A stretch of 64,000 bases of DNA from Halonotius aquaticus (lineage in GTDB: Archaea; Halobacteriota; Halobacteria; Halobacteriales; Haloferacaceae): assembly GCF_003605575.1 (NCBI RefSeq), contig NZ_QKNY01000005.1, positions 62,001 to 126,000 of the forward strand, in the 5' to 3' direction. This document shows positions 36,440-46,775 of the stretch, piece by piece. Each line of letters begins with the position of its first letter. Positions within the stretch are counted from its first letter, which is position 1. The notes beneath the pieces are model-generated. The model saw only the letters and a program-made list of their open reading frames with translations, was not told where the DNA came from and did not search any database. The position numbers and the translations under genes were made by a program.

Positions 36440-39400
36440 ATGAGCCGCGCGGAGCTCTCCGCCGACGAACTCGAACTCCCGATCAAACGAACCACCGGCG
36501 ATACGCTCGAAGACCGACTGACGAGCAACGCCTACAACAATATCCTCCCCGCCCGGTATCTCCGCAAGGATGCCGACGGCAACGTCGACGAAAGCCAAGA
36601 GGAGCTGTTCGAACGCGTCGCCCAAAACGTCGCCCTCGCCGAAGCCGTCTTCGAGGCCGACAAACAGGACACCGAGATCACGGTCACGCCCGACCAGATC
36701 AAGCCCGACCACCCACGGCGCGACGAACTCGCGGCGGAGGTCTTTGGCAAAGGGACGACCGCCGCGGACGACGCCGAAACGACGCTGTCGGTCTACAACG
36801 TCAACAAGTTCTCGTACGAAACGATCGTCCCCGAACTTCCTGACGATATCCAAAGCCACGTTGAGAGTGTTGCCGACGAGTTCGAGGAGCTGATGACCCA
36901 GCTCTCGTTCATGCCGAACTCGCCGACGCTGATGAACGCTGGCGACGAACTCCAGCAGCTGTCGGCCTGTTTCGTCGACTCGCCCGGCGACGATATCACG
37001 GATATTCACCAGACCGCAAAGGAGGCCGCTGAGGTCTTCCAGTCCGGTGGTGGCATGGGGTATGCGTTCTGGAAGCTCCGCCCGTACGGCGATTCGGTCG
37101 GCTCGACCGGCGGCATCGCCTCCGGGCCGATCACGTTCATGCGTACCTACGACCAGATGTGTGAGACCATCGCCCAAGGTGGCGCGCGACGCGGCGCGCA
37201 GATGGGTGTCATGCGGGTCTCCCACCCTGACGTGATCCAGTTCATCCACGCCAAGAACAAGGATGTCTCGCTGGCGCACTCACTGCGGCTCAACGACCCC
37301 GACGACTTCACGCACAACTCCTTCGCCGAGGCGCTCGAAGAGGCCCGCGAGCTGATCGACGAGGAAGGCCGTGTCCCCGAACACCTCCGCAACGCCGTCG
37401 AGGGCCATCTCTCGAATTTCAACATCTCCGTCGGCGTCACCGACGACTTCATGGAGGCCCTGTTCAACGGCGAGGAGTTCACGTTCACGAACCCCCGTAC
37501 CGAGGAACCCCACATCGCCACCCCCGAGACCAAGGAACTGTACGACCTCCACGGCCTCGGCGAGTACGTCGAGGTCGGCGAGGAGCTTTCGGTTCCCGCC
37601 GAGGAACTCTGGGATCACATCGTCAACGGCGCCTACGAGAACGGCGAACCGGGCGTCATCTATCTCGAACGCGTCAACAAACAGCACTCCTTCGACGTCG
37701 AGGAACACCCTGACCACGAGATTCTCGCCACCAACCCCTGCGGCGAGCAGCCGCTTGAGGAGTACGAGGCCTGCAACCTCGGCCACATCAACCTTTCAAC
37801 ACTGGCTGACAAGGACGCCCCCGACTGGCGCGTCTGGTACGACAACAACGGCGACCAGTATGACTCACTTGAGGCGGCCGCCGAGGCGTTCATGCACGAG
37901 GCTGTCGACATGGACGCGTTCAACCGCCGGATCGAGTCCGGGACGCGCTTCCTCGAAAACGTCGTCACGATGTCGGACTTCCCGGTCGACGAGATCGAGC
38001 AAAAAGTCCGCGAGATGCGGAAGATCGGCCTCGGGATCATGGGCCTGGCCCAGCTCTACATCCAGATCGGCGTCCGCTACGGCTCCGACGAAGCCAACGC
38101 CATCGCCGAGCAGTTGATGACCCATATCAACCACGAGTCCAAGTGGGCCTCTCACGAACTCGCCGAGGAACGCGGCCCCTTCTCGGACTACGCGGACTCG
38201 AAGTACGCCGACCCGACCGAGTACCGCGAGTGGTTCGAACACCACACCGGTCTCGATGCCGACGAGTGGGCCGACGGCTTCCCGATCCGCAACCACAACA
38301 CGACGACCATCGCGCCGACCGGCACGACCTCGATGATCGGCAACACCACCGGCGGCTGCGAGCCGATCTACAACGTCGCCTACTACAAGAACGTCTCCGA
38401 CGACGTGCAAGGCGACGAGATGCTCGTCGAGTTTGACGACTACTTCCTCCGCGTCCTGGAGGAGAACGACATCGACGTTGACGCTGTCAAGCAGGAAGCC
38501 CAAGAGCAGATGGCCGAAAACGAGTTCGACGGCGTCGAAGGCCTTGAGACCGTCCCGAAGGCCATCGGCGAACTGTTCGTCGTCACCTCCGACCTCTCCG
38601 GGAAGGAACACGCTGGCGTTCAGTGTGCCTGCCAAACCGGCGTCGACTCCGCCATCTCGAAAACGTGTAACTTCCCGAACTCGGCGACCGCCGAGGACAT
38701 GGATGAGGTCTACCGCTATATCTACGAGAACGGCGGGAAAGGCGTCACCGTTTACCGCGACGGCACCCGCTCGAAGCAGGTGCTCACGACGCGCGCGAAG
38801 AACACCGAGTTCGCCGACGACGGCGAGGCTGCCGAACAGATTACCACCCAGATCGAGGAGGTCTTCGGCGGCATCGAGGGCTTCCTCGACAACGAGGAGG
38901 TGCGCGCCGAACTCGGCGCCGAACTCGACGAGCTGTTCACCCAACCCGAGACGACCGAGGAAGGCCTCGGCAAGAAACGCCCGCGACCGGACGTGCTCTA
39001 CGGCGTCACCCAACGGGTCGACACCGGCTACGGCAAGGTCTACGTCAACATCAACGAAGACGAGCAGGGCCGGCCGTTCGAACTGTTCGCCAACATCGGC
39101 AACTCCGGTGGGTTCACGGCCTCCTTCACCGAGGCCCTCGCCAAGACGATCTCGACCGCGCTGCGCTCGGGCGTCGACCCCGAGGAGATCGCCGGCGAAC
39201 TGAACGGGATTCGATCGCCGAAGGTCGCCTGGGACAAAGGCGAGCAGATCAACTCCATCCCCGATGCTATCGGCACCGCGCTCCGCCGCTACCTCGACGG
39301 CGATATCGAGGAGCCGTACCCGAAACAGCAGAACCTCTCTGAGCTCAACGAGAGCGACGAGGAATCGGAGCGACAGCCGACCGCACCCGAAACCGACGGC

Positions 39401-39607
39401 GGCGCGGCCGTCTCGGCGGGCGCGAGCAGCGGCGCGACGACGGATTCGATGACCGAGCCGCCGGCCGATGAGGCGGCCACCGACGACGCGACCGAGGAGC
39501 TCCTCGCGGCCGGCGAATCGCCGGAATGCCCCGAGTGTGGCAGCATGTCGCTGTACTTCTCGGAAGGCTGCAAGACCTGCGAGTCCTGCGGCTGGTCGGA
39601 GTGTTAG
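36440..39607 (+). CDS. nrdJ: adenosylcobalamin-dependent (class II) ribonucleotide reductase
   Basis: 1055 aa from MSRAELSADELELP. Makes deoxyribonucleotides with a B12-generated thiyl radical. C434 in NPCGEQPL is the radical cysteine and C445 in EACNLG, 11 residues on, is a redox partner as in class II enzymes; C177 in LSACFVDSP is the other redox cysteine. GGGMGYAFWKLRPYG and APTGTTSMIGNTTGGCEPI are substrate loops. The C-terminus has a zinc-ribbon-like ECPECG ... CKTCESCGWSEC for thioredoxin-type regeneration. No intein interrupts the gene, although many archaeal nrdJ genes carry one. Upstream in-frame extension to 36293 is not expected to be translated. Confidence 0.95.
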   Translation: MSRAELSADELELPIKRTTGDTLEDRLTSNAYNNILPARYLRKDADGNVDESQEELFERVAQNVALAEAVFEADKQDTEITVTPDQIKPDHPRRDELAAEVFGKGTTAADDAETTLSVYNVNKFSYETIVPELPDDIQSHVESVADEFEELMTQLSFMPNSPTLMNAGDELQQLSACFVDSPGDDITDIHQTAKEAAEVFQSGGGMGYAFWKLRPYGDSVGSTGGIASGPITFMRTYDQMCETIAQGGARRGAQMGVMRVSHPDVIQFIHAKNKDVSLAHSLRLNDPDDFTHNSFAEALEEARELIDEEGRVPEHLRNAVEGHLSNFNISVGVTDDFMEALFNGEEFTFTNPRTEEPHIATPETKELYDLHGLGEYVEVGEELSVPAEELWDHIVNGAYENGEPGVIYLERVNKQHSFDVEEHPDHEILATNPCGEQPLEEYEACNLGHINLSTLADKDAPDWRVWYDNNGDQYDSLEAAAEAFMHEAVDMDAFNRRIESGTRFLENVVTMSDFPVDEIEQKVREMRKIGLGIMGLAQLYIQIGVRYGSDEANAIAEQLMTHINHESKWASHELAEERGPFSDYADSKYADPTEYREWFEHHTGLDADEWADGFPIRNHNTTTIAPTGTTSMIGNTTGGCEPIYNVAYYKNVSDDVQGDEMLVEFDDYFLRVLEENDIDVDAVKQEAQEQMAENEFDGVEGLETVPKAIGELFVVTSDLSGKEHAGVQCACQTGVDSAISKTCNFPNSATAEDMDEVYRYIYENGGKGVTVYRDGTRSKQVLTTRAKNTEFADDGEAAEQITTQIEEVFGGIEGFLDNEEVRAELGAELDELFTQPETTEEGLGKKRPRPDVLYGVTQRVDTGYGKVYVNINEDEQGRPFELFANIGNSGGFTASFTEALAKTISTALRSGVDPEEIAGELNGIRSPKVAWDKGEQINSIPDAIGTALRRYLDGDIEEPYPKQQNLSELNESDEESERQPTAPETDGGAAVSAGASSGATTDSMTEPPADEAATDDATEELLAAGESPECPECGSMSLYFSEGCKTCESCGWSEC

Positions 39608-39961
39608 CCTCCCGGCACGGTTTCGTTTCGCCCCGTCGACATCACATCTCGTAGTAGCGATCTCCACTGTCGGGGGCGTTCCGCCCTGATAACTTATTTT
39701 GCTGCAACCCGATGTAGTGGTAATGATAGGTCGCAGCTTTCGCCGAATCCCCACACCTGGGGGCAACTCACCACCAGTAGTGGTTTCTATCGGGGTATCG
39801 ACACACACGCCGCCGTCCGGTTCTGCAGTTCCCGCGCACCTCCGTCGTATCGCTGACCGTAGTCCAGCAGCCCGTCGCGAAGCGCTCCGTCCGGCTACTG
39901 CGTCTACTGCCGCAGCCCCAGTGGTGCAGTTGTCCACTGCGGCCCGTCGGTGGGATCGTGT
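39608..39961 (+). other. leader region of the LOV regulator gene with a possible short ORF
   Basis: A good TATA element (ataacttattttg, 39690-39702) predicts a transcript start near 39723, where an ATG opens an 80-codon frame (39723-39965) ending in a TGA that overlaps the LOV gene ATG by four bases. The encoded peptide (MIGRSFRRIPTPGGNSPP...) is basic and Pro/Ser/Ala-rich, unlike haloarchaeal proteins, so I keep it as a possible leader ORF. A dyad ACCACCAGTAGTGGT is at 39770-39784. Confidence 0.4.
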
Positions 39962-42900
39962 ATGACACCCACGGATGGTCAGCAGCAGGCAACGATCGGC
40001 GTTGTCGTCAGTGGTTCTCAGGCGGATCCAGTACCGACTGAGCTGTGTGACGGGTATGCCCTGATCGACTGTGACGACAGCGTACCGGCTGTTGTTGATC
40101 TGTGTCTCGTTGATGCGGAAACGATCCAGACACAGCCCGCACTCGTCGCCGACTGGCGAGCACAGCAATCGCCGGTTTTTGCCCCGATTGTGCTGCTCGC
40201 CGATCCCGCATCGCAGACAGACCAAGGCGTAGACACTGAGGCTCCCGTTCGATACGATGACGTTATTGAGACGTCGACACCGACGGCGGCACTCACCCGT
40301 CGGATTGATAACCTCTTCCAGCGGCGGAGGCTCTCACAGGAGCTCGCCGACACAAAACAGCTCACCGGGTCGATCTTCGAGTCAAGCCCGCTGGCGAAGC
40401 TCATCGTGGGGGCTGATGGGACGATTGAACGGGCGAATACGCGTGCCGGCGAGCTGTTTGATATCTCTCCCACCGAACTCGTTGGGCAGTCCTACAACGC
40501 GGATGGCTGGATCACACTTGACGACGGGACAAAACTGAGCGTCGAAAACGGGGTTCCGTTCGCCGACGTGATCGATACAGCCGACCCGATCTCCGAGCAT
40601 GAATGTACGATCACACGACCGCACGACGACGATGTCGTGGCCTCGGTGAATGCCGTACCGATCCAGACTGACGACGCTGCGGTCGAGCGGGTCTTACTGA
40701 CGCTTACCGATATCACGGCTCGCCGCGCACACGCCAACGCACGTGATCGACAGGTCGATCTCTTCACAAAAGCCCAGGATATCGCCAACGTCGGCGCCTG
40801 GGAGTATGACCTGCGAACAGCTGATCTCTATTGGACTGACGAGGTATACCAGATATACGGGCTCTCGACGGATGTTACGATCACCAGCGAGCGCGCTATC
40901 GCGGCGTATCACCCTGCTGATCGCCCCGCGATCGAAGATGCCTTCGAGCGGGCGGTTGCCGACGGGGACGCCTATGATCTCGAACTGCGGCTGATCGACG
41001 ACACCGATACGGTTCGCTGGGTGAGAACGCGTGGCGAACCACAGTCCGACGACGGTGACGTGATTCGCGTTCGGGGCACGATACAGGATATCACTGAGCG
41101 AAAAACCCGCGAAGGAGAACTTCAACAGATGCGCAACGCTGTCGACAAGGCTCCGATCGGGATCGTGGTCAGTGATCCGACACAGGACGACAACCCACTC
41201 GTCTATGTGAACAATGGCTTCGTCGAGCAGACGGGATATACACGACAGGAGGCTACCGGCCAAAACTGTCGATTTCTACAGGGGGAGGATACCGACGAGG
41301 AGACTGTCGCGGAACTGCGAGCGGCGATCGATGCCGCGGAGCCGGCGTCAGCAACGATCCGCAACTATCGCGCCGACGGCTCACCGTTCTGGAATCATCT
41401 TGAGATCGTACCCGTCACCGACGAGTCGGGAACCGTGGCCAACTACATCGGTTTCCAGCAGGATGTTACCGAACGAAAAGAACGCCAGGAAGCACTCAAA
41501 GAAACACAGCAACGGCTTGCGTTGGTGCTTTCGGAGACACATACCGGCGTGTGGACATTCCACCCAGAGTCGGAGACGATTACCCCGATTGAGTTCCCGG
41601 ATGGGCTCGGGCTTGCAGAACACGCGAGTGATGTCGACGCCTACCTAGAACAGATTCACCCAGCGGATCGAGACGTTGTCAAAGACCGCATTGGATCGGC
41701 GATCGACTCACACGAGGAGTTTGACGTTGAGTTTCGGCTTGATACCGACGAGTACGAACGGTGGCTGCGCTCACACGGTACCGTCGTCACCGACTCCGAC
41801 GGCAGCGACCGCGTTGTCGGGATTACAACGGAGATCACTGAACGCGTCCATCGGATGACCGCACTCGAAAAGCGCGAACGGTTGCTCCGGGAACTACACA
41901 CGGCAACGCGCCACCACTACCCACTCGAATCACAACAGGCACTCGCCGAATTCGTCATTGCGTTTCTGGAAACCGCGTTGGATCTCACCTACGCGAGCAT
42001 GAAGCTGTTTGACGACGACGCCGGTGTCCTCCGATCGGTTTGCGACTCAGCTGCCTTCGGGGAGCGTCCAGGCTCGCTTGCGACCGTTGCTCCGGGCGAC
42101 AATCCTGTGTGGGAGGCATATCGGAGCGGGGAATCACACCGTGTCAACACGCCACAGTTCGATGGCGTGGCTACGGAGCTACCTGTCACCTTCACCCAAC
42201 TCGTAGCTGTCCCTGTCGGCGATTTCGGTGTTGTCGTTGTCTACCTTCCCGAGGCGACGGAGTTCACCAACGTCGATACCGATATCGTCGAGGTCGTTGC
42301 GACAAACGCCGAAGCCGTGCTTCGTGGGTTCGAAAGTGCCGAGAGTCAGGCCCAACTCGCTGACCAACTCTCGATCCAACGGGCACACATCGACACGTTA
42401 CAGGCCGTCGTTGACACAACTCAGGCGATCCAAGACCGTATCTCACAGGCTGACACCCAATCAGCACTCGATACCGCTGTCTGTGCAGAGCTCGCGACAC
42501 CAGCCCCGATTGAGTTTGTGTGGATCGGCCGGCCACGCGCGACAGAGACAGCACTGACAGTGACAGCGTCAGCCGGTGGTGGCGAGCAGTATCTTGACAC
42601 TGTCCGCTCGGCACACGGCGCGTGCTCGCTTCCAGCACATATCGCGGCAACGGAACGCGAACTGTTCAGCAGCAACGCGATCTCCCAGCACGTCCGAGAC
42701 ACGGATTGGGCAAAAGAAGCACTCTCATATGGATACAGTGCCGTGTTGAGCATCCCGCTTGTTCATAACGACGTGCTGTACGGCGTGCTCACCGCCTACT
42801 CCTCACACGACGATGCCTTCGATGAGATGTATACGAATCTGCTCACCGATGCGGCGTCACTCCTGTTGAATCACACCCGCGTGCTTGATCAACGGTCGCT

Positions 42901-43588
42901 TGGATCGAATCAAACGCCGACGACGGTGACGTTCAAACTTGCCGATGGCTCCTGTCCGCTGCAACGACTTGCCGCGGCGACAGCAAGCGAGATTCGGCTC
43001 AAAACGATCGTCCGTGCCACGGACGACACGGTGACAGTGGTGGCAGAGATCATCGACGGCGACCGCCAGGCGGTGTGTGAGTATGCATCGACGGCAACAG
43101 GGATCAACTCGGCTACGCCCTTCGGCACCGATGATTCCACACAGATCCTGCTTGAACTGCCGAGGCCGTTCTTGGCTACGGCTGTCGAACAGTACGGCGG
43201 GCAACTCCTCACCGCAACCGCGACCCCAGCGTCGACCCGGATTCAGCTTCGGATCACGAGCGGTGTCTCGCGGCGGCCACTCTTCGAGTTTATCACCACA
43301 CAGTTCGAGCACGCCGAGTTGATCGCCCAAGAAGAGAGACCGGATGCAGCAATGGACGACAGGGCGGCCCTCGACGAACTGACCGAGCGCCAGCGGGAAA
43401 TCTTGAATGCAGCCTACTATGGCGGCTACTATGAAATACCACGGACGGTAACGGGTGAAGAGCTCGCAGCAAGTTTCGACATCTCAAGCCCGGCGGTCTA
43501 CAAACACCTGCAGGCTGCACACAAAAAGCTCCTCAAACAGCTACTCACACACGAGTACCCTCCACACGAAGGTGGGTTAGACAGTTAA
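39962..43588 (+). CDS. LOV/PAS/GAF sensor regulator with Bat-type HTH
   Basis: 1208 aa, soluble. Order: receiver-like N-terminal region (1-115), PAS (about 120-255), PAS (265-385), LOV domain (about 390-500), PAS (510-625), two GAF-type modules (640-970) and a C-terminal HTH_10 (about 1135-1200, DELTERQREILNAAYYGGYY). The LOV core GQNCRFLQ has the flavin-bonding cysteine at C436, with YVNNGFVEQTGY before and GFQQDVTERK after, so blue-light sensing is expected. Bat, the bacterio-opsin activator of Halobacterium, has the same PAS-GAF-HTH_10 layout and also controls phytoene synthase. A transducer and cheD follow. Confidence 0.87.
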   Translation: MTPTDGQQQATIGVVVSGSQADPVPTELCDGYALIDCDDSVPAVVDLCLVDAETIQTQPALVADWRAQQSPVFAPIVLLADPASQTDQGVDTEAPVRYDDVIETSTPTAALTRRIDNLFQRRRLSQELADTKQLTGSIFESSPLAKLIVGADGTIERANTRAGELFDISPTELVGQSYNADGWITLDDGTKLSVENGVPFADVIDTADPISEHECTITRPHDDDVVASVNAVPIQTDDAAVERVLLTLTDITARRAHANARDRQVDLFTKAQDIANVGAWEYDLRTADLYWTDEVYQIYGLSTDVTITSERAIAAYHPADRPAIEDAFERAVADGDAYDLELRLIDDTDTVRWVRTRGEPQSDDGDVIRVRGTIQDITERKTREGELQQMRNAVDKAPIGIVVSDPTQDDNPLVYVNNGFVEQTGYTRQEATGQNCRFLQGEDTDEETVAELRAAIDAAEPASATIRNYRADGSPFWNHLEIVPVTDESGTVANYIGFQQDVTERKERQEALKETQQRLALVLSETHTGVWTFHPESETITPIEFPDGLGLAEHASDVDAYLEQIHPADRDVVKDRIGSAIDSHEEFDVEFRLDTDEYERWLRSHGTVVTDSDGSDRVVGITTEITERVHRMTALEKRERLLRELHTATRHHYPLESQQALAEFVIAFLETALDLTYASMKLFDDDAGVLRSVCDSAAFGERPGSLATVAPGDNPVWEAYRSGESHRVNTPQFDGVATELPVTFTQLVAVPVGDFGVVVVYLPEATEFTNVDTDIVEVVATNAEAVLRGFESAESQAQLADQLSIQRAHIDTLQAVVDTTQAIQDRISQADTQSALDTAVCAELATPAPIEFVWIGRPRATETALTVTASAGGGEQYLDTVRSAHGACSLPAHIAATERELFSSNAISQHVRDTDWAKEALSYGYSAVLSIPLVHNDVLYGVLTAYSSHDDAFDEMYTNLLTDAASLLLNHTRVLDQRSLGSNQTPTTVTFKLADGSCPLQRLAAATASEIRLKTIVRATDDTVTVVAEIIDGDRQAVCEYASTATGINSATPFGTDDSTQILLELPRPFLATAVEQYGGQLLTATATPASTRIQLRITSGVSRRPLFEFITTQFEHAELIAQEERPDAAMDDRAALDELTERQREILNAAYYGGYYEIPRTVTGEELAASFDISSPAVYKHLQAAHKKLLKQLLTHEYPPHEGGLDS

Positions 43589-43657
43589 CTACCCCGTTGG
43601 AACCCACGTTAGTAGTTTAGCTAGTCTGTTGAACCTGTCTGCAGTGCAAGAAGTGAT

Positions 43658-46120
43658 ATGGGTCTGACACACTCTCTTCGGCTTGATCGGTTGAATCTCC
43701 GTGCCAAGTTGATCGCGACATTCGTCGTCGTCGCACTCCTTGTCGGCGTGACAGGAGCGGTTGGCTACCAAGGCGCGTCAGCCCTCGATCACGAGGCACA
43801 TCTCATCGCACAGAACGGCGAAAACATGGATCATGCCGCCGAGATGCTCGTCGGCATCGAAAAGCAACAGGTCGCTGTCCAGGCAACTGAGCTCGGTGAG
43901 TCTGGCGCACAGGCTGAGTTCGAGGATGGAAACACGCTATTCACCGATCACGCGGCCGCGATGGCTCCCGACGCCGCGGGGGAGACGTCCGGTGAGTTGG
44001 AGACCCAACTTGCCGAGATACAGTCAACACACGACGAGTACAACGCGCTTGCGGCCACATACTTCGACGCCAAGGCAACCGGCAACGAGGAGCGTGCGGC
44101 CCAGACGCTGGCGGAAATGGGCACACTCCGCACTGAGCTAGAGGAGCAGGCACACACGCTTGAAGCGCTGTCAGGTGATGCGATGGCCGCCCAGGTTGCG
44201 GCCGCCGACAGCACGACACAAACCGTCCACATGGAGATCATCGGGCTAACCCTCGTGGCGTTTCTGCTCGCGATCGGGCTCGGTGTCCTCCTGAGTCGAC
44301 ACATGACACCGCCGATCAAACAGCTCGCCGCGTCTGCCACCGATATCAGCGACGGCAAACTCGATACGGAGCTACCGACGCATTCGATGGGCGACGAGAT
44401 CGGGCAGATGGTGGATGCCTTCGGCGACATGCAGCGAAACTTGGAGAATATGTTTGCTGATCTCCACGACGTGAGCCGGAACCTCAAGACGGGCGATCTC
44501 GACCAGGAGATCAGCACCGACTACCCGGGCACCTACGGCGACATCATGACCGGTGTCGACGAGGGGACTGATCAGCTGACAGCCAGTTTCGCGGATATCG
44601 AGGACGCCAGTGAGGCACTCCGAACCGGCCAACTTGAGCAGACGATCAACACGGATCGGCCGGGGCAGTACGGGGCTGTCCTGACGGACTTCAAACGCGG
44701 CAGCGATCAACTCGCCGATAGCTTCGGTCAGATCTCGACGGCCAGCCAGCAGCTCAAACGCGGCAACCTCGATCAGTCGATCGACGACGACTACCCCGGC
44801 GAGTACGGGACTGTGCTGACAAATCTCGGCGATGGAATCGCCCAGTTGCGGTCGAGTGTCCGGGAGGTACAGACGGTTGCCGACGATGTTGCCGTCGCCG
44901 CAGAAGAGGTATCGGCCAGCACCGAGGAGATCAAAACCGCAAGCACCGATGTCGCCGAGTCGGTCGAAGAGATCTCACGCGGTGCCGACGATCAAAGCGA
45001 TGATCTCGCCACCGTCTCGAATGAGATGAACGATATGTCAGCCACCGTCGAGGAGATCGCCTCCTCGGCTGAAGAGGTCGCCGCAACGGCACACACGGCT
45101 GTCGAACGGAGTGACACCGGCAGCGACAATGCCGGGGCCGCAAAAACAGAGATCGCCGCGATCGAATCGCAGGCCCAGGCTGCCTCCTCGCAGGTACAGT
45201 CGCTGGACGACGAGATGGAGGCGATCGGCGACATCGTCGATATGATCTCGGATATCGCCGAACAGACCAACATCCTCGCGTTGAACGCCTCGATCGAAGC
45301 CGCGAAAGCCGATGGTGCTGGCGACGGCTTCGCGGTCGTGGCCAGAGAGGTCAAAACGCTCGCCGAGGAAGCCGGCGAGGCCACCGCGGAGATCGAAGGC
45401 CGCATCGAGGAGATCCAATCGATGACCGGCGAAACGGTCGACGACATCGAGTCGATGAACGACCAGGTGCAGTCGGGTGCCGACACGATCGAGGGTGCCA
45501 TCGAGATGTTCGATGAGATCGCCGATGCCGTCGACGAAGCCGAACGCGGCATCGACGAGATCAGCCGCGCGACCGACGATCAGGCCGCCTCAACCGAGGA
45601 GGTTGTCTCGATGGTTGAGGAAGTTTCGGCTGTCAGCCAACAGACCGCGGCTGAGGCAACCGATGTCTCCGCGGCAACCGAGGAAACAGCCTCCTCACTG
45701 TCGGAGGCAGCGACAAACGTCCAACAGCTCTCACAACTTGCCGATGATCTGCACGACAACGTCGCTGACTTCAGTGTCGGCGGCCCAGCGGCAGCGAGCA
45801 GCGATCCTACGGCCGCGACTGCAACACCACCAACAGCAGCCCAAGAGTCACATGCAGGCGAGTCAGCGACGACATCGCCAGCGACCGGCTCCTCGGGCGG
45901 TCAAGCGCCGTCGTCCGATGACGCCACACCGAGGGCTGCCGAGAACGGCACCACCGCAGCCGCAGGCGGAACCGCACAACTGACAACCCGGGATTCGGAG
46001 TCAGCCGAGTCAGCAGCCAACGGGCATGTCGAATGGACTGATGTCAGCGGATCGCCATCGGACGAACTCCCCCACAGCAACGGCTCAGGGGACGATGCGA
46101 CCGACACCGACGAACTGTAG
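43658..46120 (+). CDS. methyl-accepting transducer (Htr-like) with tandem HAMP-like modules
   Basis: 820 aa. TM1 (about 20-42), extracellular helical domain (45-190), TM2 (192-212), HAMP (213-265), then three repeats of the type LKTGDLDQEI-x-DYPGTYGDI (about 283-395), which look like further HAMP-type units. The methyl-accepting signalling hairpin follows, with tip ILALNASIEAAKADGAGDGF and REVKTLAEEA. An unusually long Ala/Ser/Thr/Gly and acidic tail (about 700-820) ends in TDTDEL. It should signal to CheA/CheW; ligand unknown. It starts 69 bp after the LOV gene and is followed by cheD. Confidence 0.9.
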   Translation: MGLTHSLRLDRLNLRAKLIATFVVVALLVGVTGAVGYQGASALDHEAHLIAQNGENMDHAAEMLVGIEKQQVAVQATELGESGAQAEFEDGNTLFTDHAAAMAPDAAGETSGELETQLAEIQSTHDEYNALAATYFDAKATGNEERAAQTLAEMGTLRTELEEQAHTLEALSGDAMAAQVAAADSTTQTVHMEIIGLTLVAFLLAIGLGVLLSRHMTPPIKQLAASATDISDGKLDTELPTHSMGDEIGQMVDAFGDMQRNLENMFADLHDVSRNLKTGDLDQEISTDYPGTYGDIMTGVDEGTDQLTASFADIEDASEALRTGQLEQTINTDRPGQYGAVLTDFKRGSDQLADSFGQISTASQQLKRGNLDQSIDDDYPGEYGTVLTNLGDGIAQLRSSVREVQTVADDVAVAAEEVSASTEEIKTASTDVAESVEEISRGADDQSDDLATVSNEMNDMSATVEEIASSAEEVAATAHTAVERSDTGSDNAGAAKTEIAAIESQAQAASSQVQSLDDEMEAIGDIVDMISDIAEQTNILALNASIEAAKADGAGDGFAVVAREVKTLAEEAGEATAEIEGRIEEIQSMTGETVDDIESMNDQVQSGADTIEGAIEMFDEIADAVDEAERGIDEISRATDDQAASTEEVVSMVEEVSAVSQQTAAEATDVSAATEETASSLSEAATNVQQLSQLADDLHDNVADFSVGGPAAASSDPTAATATPPTAAQESHAGESATTSPATGSSGGQAPSSDDATPRAAENGTTAAAGGTAQLTTRDSESAESAANGHVEWTDVSGSPSDELPHSNGSGDDATDTDEL

Positions 46121-46131
46121 TTCCCGGTACG

Positions 46132-46653
46132 ATGCACCAGAGAAACGAGGCCCCCGACGCTGCCGCAGCCACCCAGCCACCTCGCCGGCATGTCAGCATC
46201 GGGGAGTACGCGGTCACAGAGACGGGTTGTGAGCTGGCCACCTATGGGCTGGGGTCGTGTCTGGGTGTTGTGCTCTCCGACGCGCAGGCCGGTGTTGGCG
46301 GCTTAGCACATATTAAACGTCCGCGTGCAACGGAGCAGCAGGCCACACCCGATGCTGTGTTTGCCGACACTGGGATCGAGGTACTGTACAGGGAGGTGCA
46401 ATCCGCCGGTGCGACGCGTCGCCACACGGTGGCGAAACTCGCTGGCGGCATCGACATGCGAAACGATTCGGCTGCTGTCGGGCGGGGGATCGGTGACCGA
46501 AATATCGAACAGGCAATCGCAACGCTGAGCACGCTCGATATCACGGTTGCAGCCATGGATGTCGGTGGGGAAGTGGTTCGCTCGGTATACCTTGATGGTG
46601 CTACTGGAGCGGTGACCATCGAAACGACGTGCGGTGACCGATACCGTCTCTGA
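46132..46653 (+). CDS. cheD: chemoreceptor glutamine deamidase CheD
   Basis: 173 aa. The catalytic pair is C43 in GLGSCLGVVL and H60 in GGLAHIK, spaced 17 residues as in characterised CheD. It deamidates glutamines on transducers and links to CheC. It begins 11 bp after the transducer stop, so it is probably co-transcribed and specific to or shared with that receptor. In most haloarchaea cheD sits in the main che operon; a copy attached to a single transducer is less usual. Confidence 0.92.
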   Translation: MHQRNEAPDAAAATQPPRRHVSIGEYAVTETGCELATYGLGSCLGVVLSDAQAGVGGLAHIKRPRATEQQATPDAVFADTGIEVLYREVQSAGATRRHTVAKLAGGIDMRNDSAAVGRGIGDRNIEQAIATLSTLDITVAAMDVGGEVVRSVYLDGATGAVTIETTCGDRYRL

Positions 46654-46775
46654 GGTCTTTCTTGCCGTTTCGTCTACTATTTTTGACAGCGGGTTACTCT
46701 GCGTGTCGTGATACGAGCAACTGCCTCACAGACAGCCGACTGAGCTCACGCGGCACCGCTGACACGCTCGACCAG

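Noticed and set aside
36330-36443. short ORF overlapping the nrdJ start (ATGA)
   Set aside because: Basic composition, no TATA at the right distance; overlap of this sort arises easily by chance.
36440-39607. intein in nrdJ
   Set aside because: Length is that of an uninterrupted enzyme and the active-site segments are contiguous.
37865-40225. 786-codon open frame on the minus strand, antisense to nrdJ
   Set aside because: Shadow of the GC-rich third positions of nrdJ; basic, Arg/Val-rich composition and no domain, and nrdJ is certain.
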